Of a stretch of DNA of 60,000 nucleotides, positions 55,095-60,000 are shown piece after piece. The DNA lies in NCBI GenBank assembly GCA_014529385.2, contig CM043944.1:73091884-73151883 (forward strand), read 5' to 3'. The position numbers and the translations under genes are program-made. Each line of letters starts with the position of its first letter. The stretch's first letter is position 1. The DNA comes from Adiantum capillus-veneris (Eukaryota > Streptophyta > Polypodiopsida > Polypodiales > Pteridaceae). A model generated the notes under the pieces. It was not told where the DNA came from and made no database searches. It worked only from the letters and a program-made list of their open reading frames with translations.

Positions 55095-57920
55095 TCAAGG
55101 GGTCAAGGTAGGTTGCAAATCAAAGGCTTCAAGGTAAAGTGATAACACAGGTGGTGACTCTGCAAGTTCACCTTCTTCCATCCACTTAGCATCCATTGGT
55201 GGATAGTTTCTGAACTTTACCAAGTAACGCCTAGCAACCTTGCCTTTCACTTTTCTTTCTTTATGTTCCAAAATTTGTTCCGGGACCAAGATCTCGTCAA
55301 GTTTCTCGACTTCCGGCTGATCTTCAGCTAGCATATCTTCTGGCACATCACCCACATAGGGTCTGAGAAGACTCACATGAAACGCATTGTGAATCTTCCA
55401 ACTGTCAGGCAATTTCAGCCTATATGCAACATCACTGATTATGTCGCACACTTGAAAAGGCCCATAGTAACGCATGCTGAGCTTTGGAAACAGTCTTTCC
55501 TTGCTCTTCATCTTCTTTAACCTTGCCTTTTCAAAGCGTAAAAGCACCCAATCACCAAGTGAATATACTACTTCACGACGGTGACGATCAGCTGCTTTCT
55601 TTTGCTTTGCCTGAGTCTTTTCCAAGGCCACTTTGACCTTCTTGTACATTTCATCCATGTCCTGAACATACTTATCTGCTTCAAATATCTTGTCCTTTGT
55701 ATGCAGTATGGGAGGAACTTTCTTGCCACCTTCAACTATCTCAAAAGGTGCCTTGCCAGTTGATGAATGCACTGTATTATTGTATGCATACTCCACCAAT
55801 GGCAAATACTGCTCCCACTTTCCTTTATGCTCTGACACATAGCACTTCAGCAGATCTAGGACAGTAGAATTTGCCTCTTCTGACTGCCCATCTGTTTGAG
55901 GATGAAATGACGAAGAAAATTTGAGCGTGGTGCCCATATTCTCAAACAAGCCTCTCCAGAACAAACTTGTCATGCGTGGATCACGGTCGCTAACAATCGA
56001 CTGTGGCATGCCATGATACTTGAAAATATTGCTCATAAACAAGCGTGCCATCTGATCTGGCTTTATCTTCTTCCTGACAGGAATAAAATGAGCCTGCTTG
56101 CTGAATCTGCAAATGATGGTCCAAATACCATCATTTCCTGTCTGCGTTCTCGGAAGATCAAAGATAAAATCCATAGCAATACTTTCCCATGGTTTATCTG
56201 GAATAGGTAGTGTTTGCAATAACCCTGGTGCCTTTTGCCTGACAAACTTGACCTTCTGGCATATTAGGCATTCTTGCACAAAGGCATCCACATCTCTTCT
56301 CATTGTAGGCCAATAGAAGAATGTCTCAACCGCTTTAACTGTAGCATCGATACCACGATGCCCTGCATACGGTGGGACATGACTCTCTTCCATAACTTTG
56401 CGTCGCAATGGCTTTGTGACACACAATTTGCCATGCATCATCATGAACCCGTCTTTAAGAAGATAGTGTTCATGACGTTGTCCATCCATTAGCTGCTCGA
56501 AGACCCTTGCAAAATCTTCATCATTTGCATACTGTTCTCTCATATCATCAAGTTCATTATGATAAGGAATTGACACAGCTGAAATTTGTGGCTTACTTGA
56601 CAAGGCATCAGCCACAACGTTCTTCTTGCCTTCCACATGCACAATCTGAAAATGGAACATGGACAAGATATTTGCCCATCGCATATGCTTCTCAGATAAC
56701 TTTGTCTGTGTCAAGAAGTATCGCAAGGTCTGATGGTCGGTTTGAACAACGAAATCTGCACCTAGCAGGTAGTGTTTCCAACTTAAGAGCGCATGAATCA
56801 CAACCAGTAATTCTTTCTCATAGACCTGCATGGTCATCTCTGGCCCTTGCAAAATTCTGCTCTCATAGGCTACTACCCTGCCATCTTGCATTAGCACTGC
56901 ACCAATGCTACTACCACAGGCGTCACACTGGACCACAAATGACTTCCTAAGATCTGGCAACACAATGACTAGATCTGAAGTCATCTTTTCCTTTAAGAGA
57001 TTAAAAGCTGAAATCTCTTTCTGTGTCCATCTAAAGGTGACTGCCTTCTTTTGAAGAGCATGTAAAGGTGAAGCAATCTCAACGAAATTTCGGATAAACC
57101 TTCTGTAATAGGAGCATAGTCCCAAGAAACTTCGGACATCGTGCACCGTCTTCAAATATGACCTCAGGACCTTCTTTTGTTCTTCCGACTTGCGAGGAAA
57201 ACGTCTTTTCCATTTCTTTGCTGGTCCCTTTTCTGATTCAGCCGTAGCTTTGTCTTTCCCTGCGTTGGCTGGCTCCTGAGTCACTTTAGGAACCTCCTTG
57301 GGAACATACTTCTTCGCTGAATTTTTCTTGGCTGATCCTTCCTTGACGCCAGTATTGAATTCACAATCTTCTCCCTTGAGCAAACCATTACCAGTGTTTG
57401 CTACCTCGATGAGCTGCGTCAAAGTATTGACTTTAGTCTTCGTACAGTACTTTCTCAATCCTTTGGGTAGGCCACAACAATATTTTTTAATCTGTTCTGT
57501 CAAAGGCACAAACCTATAGGAAGTTACTGGAGGTAGAGCTTTCCAAAACTTCCGATTGTAGTCATCTAGATTCTTGCAAGTGGCAGCATTAAGCTGGTGC
57601 CATTCTGTCATGACATCTGCTTCAAAGTCATCAGATAACCATGCTGCTGCAAAAATCTGCTTGAAGTAAATCCATGTGGACGGAGCTTGCCCTTGAAGCA
57701 ATAAAGTTGTCCACCATTGTCCCGCATTCCTTGTCAAGAAAGTGGCTGCCTTGCGGACCTTTGAAGCCTCTGTAAAGTTCCCCCCTGCATAGGCCTTGTC
57801 AAACTGTTGGAGGAATGAGAGAGCCTTCTTCCTGTCATCAAACCCTGTAAAGGTCGTGAATGTCACACCTTTGCCACCTTCTTTGTATGGAGTTGGCCTC
57901 TCTAGCGGCGTTAAATTGTC
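55095..57920 (-). CDS. Element F fused gag-RNase H-integrase-chromodomain frame (deleted protease and RT core)
   Basis: Over 920 codons without a stop, beginning after a TAA at 57921-57923. Gag capsid core: FTGFDDRKKALSFLQQFD, QWWTTLLLQGQAPSTW, YCCGLPKGLRKYC. After a Lys-rich stretch the frame passes within a few residues from gag into the RT end (KTVHDVRSFLGLCSYYRRF). Zinc knuckle, protease, RT fingers and palm are missing. RNase H has CDACG, YEKELLVVIHAL and QTDHQTLRYF. Integrase has HVPPYAGHRG, CLICQKVKF, MDFIFDLP, SIVSDRDPRM and FHPQTDGQSEEAN, so the D-D-E residues remain. A GPFQVCDIISDVAYRL module and chromodomain (YLVKFRNYPPMDAKWMEEGEL) follow. A VDRFSK-type Asp is Cys (IICRFSK). Confidence 0.93.
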   Translation of the reverse strand, partial: DNLTPLERPTPYKEGGKGVTFTTFTGFDDRKKALSFLQQFDKAYAGGNFTEASKVRKAATFLTRNAGQWWTTLLLQGQAPSTWIYFKQIFAAAWLSDDFEADVMTEWHQLNAATCKNLDDYNRKFWKALPPVTSYRFVPLTEQIKKYCCGLPKGLRKYCTKTKVNTLTQLIEVANTGNGLLKGEDCEFNTGVKEGSAKKNSAKKYVPKEVPKVTQEPANAGKDKATAESEKGPAKKWKRRFPRKSEEQKKVLRSYLKTVHDVRSFLGLCSYYRRFIRNFVEIASPLHALQKKAVTFRWTQKEISAFNLLKEKMTSDLVIVLPDLRKSFVVQCDACGSSIGAVLMQDGRVVAYESRILQGPEMTMQVYEKELLVVIHALLSWKHYLLGADFVVQTDHQTLRYFLTQTKLSEKHMRWANILSMFHFQIVHVEGKKNVVADALSSKPQISAVSIPYHNELDDMREQYANDEDFARVFEQLMDGQRHEHYLLKDGFMMMHGKLCVTKPLRRKVMEESHVPPYAGHRGIDATVKAVETFFYWPTMRRDVDAFVQECLICQKVKFVRQKAPGLLQTLPIPDKPWESIAMDFIFDLPRTQTGNDGIWTIICRFSKQAHFIPVRKKIKPDQMARLFMSNIFKYHGMPQSIVSDRDPRMTSLFWRGLFENMGTTLKFSSSFHPQTDGQSEEANSTVLDLLKCYVSEHKGKWEQYLPLVEYAYNNTVHSSTGKAPFEIVEGGKKVPPILHTKDKIFEADKYVQDMDEMYKKVKVALEKTQAKQKKAADRHRREVVYSLGDWVLLRFEKARLKKMKSKERLFPKLSMRYYGPFQVCDIISDVAYRLKLPDSWKIHNAFHVSLLRPYVGDVPEDMLAEDQPEVEKLDEILVPEQILEHKERKVKGKVARRYLVKFRNYPPMDAKWMEEGELAESPPVLSLYLEAFDLQPTLTP

Positions 57921-58706
57921 TTATGGAAGTGACTGAAACATGGGAACACTGTTAGGGTTCATTTGTGTTCCCTGACCGCAATTAAGTTGACCTGGAAATG
58001 CCATATTTGGCTGCTGATTTGTAATTCCAGCCATAGCAAAATTTGCTTGTGGCATCCCAAATTGGCCCTGAGTGCTTGGAAACCCTGGTAGCATGCCCGT
58101 GACACCATACATGGGGTTAGGCATCATCGTTTGAGCACCCCCGAACACTATTCCTGGCGTGCAAAACTGATTTCCAGGTGCATGATCAGCCATGCTTTGG
58201 AATACCGATCCACCTCCAAAATAGCTAGGGTGTACTGAAGGTGGTGGGAAGACCTGTTGCATAGCCTGTAGGTTGCTTCCCTGCCCATTAGAACCAGCTA
58301 TAGGTTGCTGAAAGGTGGCTGGCTGAACTGGTACAACTTGAAAGACTGGCATCTCAGCCACCTGTTCTTGCACCTTAGGCACAGGTTGTGGAGATTGCAT
58401 GTTCTCCTTCAAGTGTACAGGTGTTTCCATTGACTTTGCAGTATGAATCACCTGTGCTTGAGCCTTAACAGGCTTTTGAATATGATCCAGTGACCCAACT
58501 TGCTGAGACGGAACAGGAGGTTGCAGAAAGGCTAAAAACCTCGGGTTCTGCATTACTTGTGTAAACATAGCCACAGCAGTAGCCAACTGGGTCCTGAATA
58601 TATCATCATCCGTCTGGGATGGTCTTGAAGACTCACCCACTTCATGTGTCTGTTGACCCTGTGAAGAGGAAACCTCTTCAGTCACATCATCTAGTTTGTT
58701 AGCCAT
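57921..58706 (-). CDS. Element F gag N-terminal region
   Basis: The first credible start is ATG 58706 (MANKLDDVTEEVSSSQGQQ). About 260 residues follow, rich in Gln, Pro, Met and Gly (QQVFPPPSVHPSYFGGG, NPMYGVTGMLPGFPS, QPNMAFPGQLNCGQG), probably disordered. It ends at TAA 57921-57923, 18 codons before the usable start of the next frame and in the same frame. A single nonsense codon therefore separates it from the capsid core. Confidence 0.8.
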   Translation of the reverse strand: MANKLDDVTEEVSSSQGQQTHEVGESSRPSQTDDDIFRTQLATAVAMFTQVMQNPRFLAFLQPPVPSQQVGSLDHIQKPVKAQAQVIHTAKSMETPVHLKENMQSPQPVPKVQEQVAEMPVFQVVPVQPATFQQPIAGSNGQGSNLQAMQQVFPPPSVHPSYFGGGSVFQSMADHAPGNQFCTPGIVFGGAQTMMPNPMYGVTGMLPGFPSTQGQFGMPQANFAMAGITNQQPNMAFPGQLNCGQGTQMNPNSVPMFQSLP

Positions 58707-58794
58707 AATTGCAATTCCTTGTGTCTGGTCTATGTTCCCTGTGTCTTCAAGCCCAAACTGACCAAGGCTCACTTCTATGGGAAAACGTGATTTA

Positions 58795-58812
58795 ATCCCG
58801 GGGATGGAACCA
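58795..58812 (-). other. Primer-binding site of element F, not tRNA-Met
   Basis: Minus-strand TGGTTCCATCCCCGGGAT starts exactly at the 5' LTR boundary. Its complement reads like a tRNA T-arm/acceptor end terminating in CCA. I could not assign the tRNA from memory. Confidence 0.75.
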
Positions 58813-60000
58813 TGCAACCGGCCTGTTAACTTCAAAAAGGGCGGTAGACTTTACTTCAAACCTTGATTTAACTTTCACCCATTATTAGTCGTCTATTCTA
58901 CCTGTACTTTCAAGACACAACACGGGGGAAAGGGATATAGGCTGCTAGAATGCACCTGTATGAGAAGACCGACACCAGATTGGCCCCTAACTTGGGCGCC
59001 CCTTTCGGTATTTATTTATTGTTTAAAAGAGGGAATAAACGCTGTGGTTCCCTACAAGCTGCCCCGCACAAACTTGTCTGAATTTCGACTGTTCCGGCCC
59101 GATTTCGGTACCATAACTGTACTAGGACCCTTCACAATCAGTATTCCCACGCATTGAATGACCTTCCCGACGCATACGGGCACTTTGCAAAACCTGGCGA
59201 GAATCTGCAGCACGCTGAATTCTCTATTTTCAGCCCCGAAAATGCGCCAGATCTCTTGTACAGCAGTCCTCTTGCGTCCCCGAACCTCCTGGGGGTATTA
59301 GGGACCGTTTAGGGCCAAAACCCTAAACCTGCAAAAATACACAACAGGCTGTAATTCCCTGTTTTGGGCTCCGTTTTGCGTGCCGGTCGCATCTGTAGCA
59401 AGACCTCGAGCTCCCGCACCTGTAGGGCTACTTGCCCTTTTAATCGGACAAGATTTCGGGCGTGAAACCTCTCCGAATTCTCCTGTACCTGCGGGGGATT
59501 AGCCGCTAGCTAATCCAGTACCTGTGCAAGAGGCTCTTGCCTCGGCAATCGCGCATGAACCCACACAACTGTACATTGGTCAAATGAAAAGCCCACTAGA
59601 GGGGCATAACATACTGCCATAGGGGAGAGAGAGAGAGAGAGCAGTGCGTAGCGTGCAGGGCATCACTCTTGGCACCGCACTGTACATAAGAGGGAAAGGA
59701 AGCACTCCATAGCTCTTAATCTGTGACAGACTCTCAAAGAAGCATCCTCCCAGCATAAATCAAGCGCCCCCTCTTTTGCCCTTAACCTGTAATGCATCTG
59801 TGAACAAATAGATGCAAAAAGAGGAAGATTTTCACAGCTGCCAAAACCTGCGTATCGCTGAAAACGCAGCAAAACAGCCCTGTAAACACGCATCTGATGC
59901 CTTCCAATGCTGCAAATGAGTTCCTTGGTCCTAGGTAAAGTCATGGGAAGCTCAAAAATGGAGAGAAATGGCTGAAAATCATAGTTATCAGCCTCCAAAA
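58813..60000 (-). repeat. Element F 5' LTR, partial (continues beyond window)
   Basis: Near-identical to 52787-53969 over its visible length, with scattered substitutions and a longer (GA)n at 59625-59642. Confidence 0.92.

Larger units (their letters stand above)
52787..60000 (-). mobile_element. Element F: Ty3/gypsy chromovirus with internal deletion, minus strand, runs off the window
   Basis: The 3' LTR starts at 52787 and extends to about 55070. The 5' LTR starts at 58813 and is still running at 60000. Both LTRs are nearly identical over the ~1.2 kb that can be compared. The left target duplication would be caggg (52782-52786), inside the element E 3' LTR; its partner is outside. Between the LTRs are a gag and a gag-RNase H-integrase fusion frame. 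High LTR similarity and long open frames suggest the youngest insertion in the window. Confidence 0.92.

Noticed and set aside
53632-59998. 111-codon frame repeated in both element F LTRs (53632-53967, 59663-59998)
   Set aside because: It has no ATG (opens at TTG) and is duplicated only because LTRs are duplicated.
19928-60000. Further ALG3 exons downstream
   Set aside because: Looked for the hydrophobic segments and conserved ALG3 motifs on the plus strand; nothing convincing was found.

Overview
The window is plant nuclear DNA from a large, repeat-choked genome. It holds one recognisable host gene, the first three exons of ALG3 (19437-19927, spliced, with GT..AG introns). Almost everything else is retroelement sequence: Ty3/gypsy chromovirus and Tat-type fragments, one Ty1/copia element, a LINE 3' end, a probable Penelope-like element, and a hAT-like DNA transposon. 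Most primer-binding sites match initiator tRNA-Met (TGGTATCAGAGC type), which is usual for plant LTR elements. A seed-free vascular plant such as a fern or lycophyte fits the combination, but that is inference and the species cannot be named from the sequence.

Left part (1-19240). Positions about 700-2300 carry a decayed minus-strand Tat-like pol (RT, RNase H and an extra RNase H). Positions 2637-14773 are a plus-strand, degenerate reverse-transcriptase element bounded by direct repeats, most like a Penelope-like element with pseudo-LTRs. Its downstream repeat was split by a full gypsy element (element A, 6244-13756, TSD aaccg) and again by a 740-bp hAT-like transposon (13940-14679, 8-bp TSD). 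Integrase/chromodomain debris lies at 17230-17897.

Middle (19240-24063). ALG3 exons 1-3 are followed by what would be intron 3. This contains old plus-strand gypsy fragments (20687-22075) and a 1.4-kb solo LTR (22499-23897, TSD attta). No later ALG3 exon was found in the remaining 40 kb.

Right part (24064-60000) is a deep nest. Element G (plus) contains element B (26233-30436, a large non-coding LTR element) in its interior and element E (plus, from 32357) in its 3' LTR. E contains element C (minus, 34049-51352, TSD cgaca) in its gag. C contains a copia element (36782-41116, TSD aattg), a LINE 3' end (43235-43667, 14-bp TSD) and element D (44686-49534, TSD tcctt). E's 3' LTR is cut by element F (from 52787), whose second LTR runs off the window.

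How the parts relate. C is a conventional gag-PR-RT-RNH-IN-chromodomain element, now broken. D and E share its LTRs, leader, gag N-terminus, chromodomain-like tail and polypurine tract, but lack RT and the integrase core. In its place they carry an open frame with a His/Asp-rich repeat and a diverged relic of the integrase N-terminal region. They look like a non-autonomous family mobilised by C-type proteins and are the most unusual system in the window. F carries a second oddity: a 2.8-kb open frame in which gag is fused in frame to RNase H and integrase, with protease and the RT catalytic core cleanly missing.
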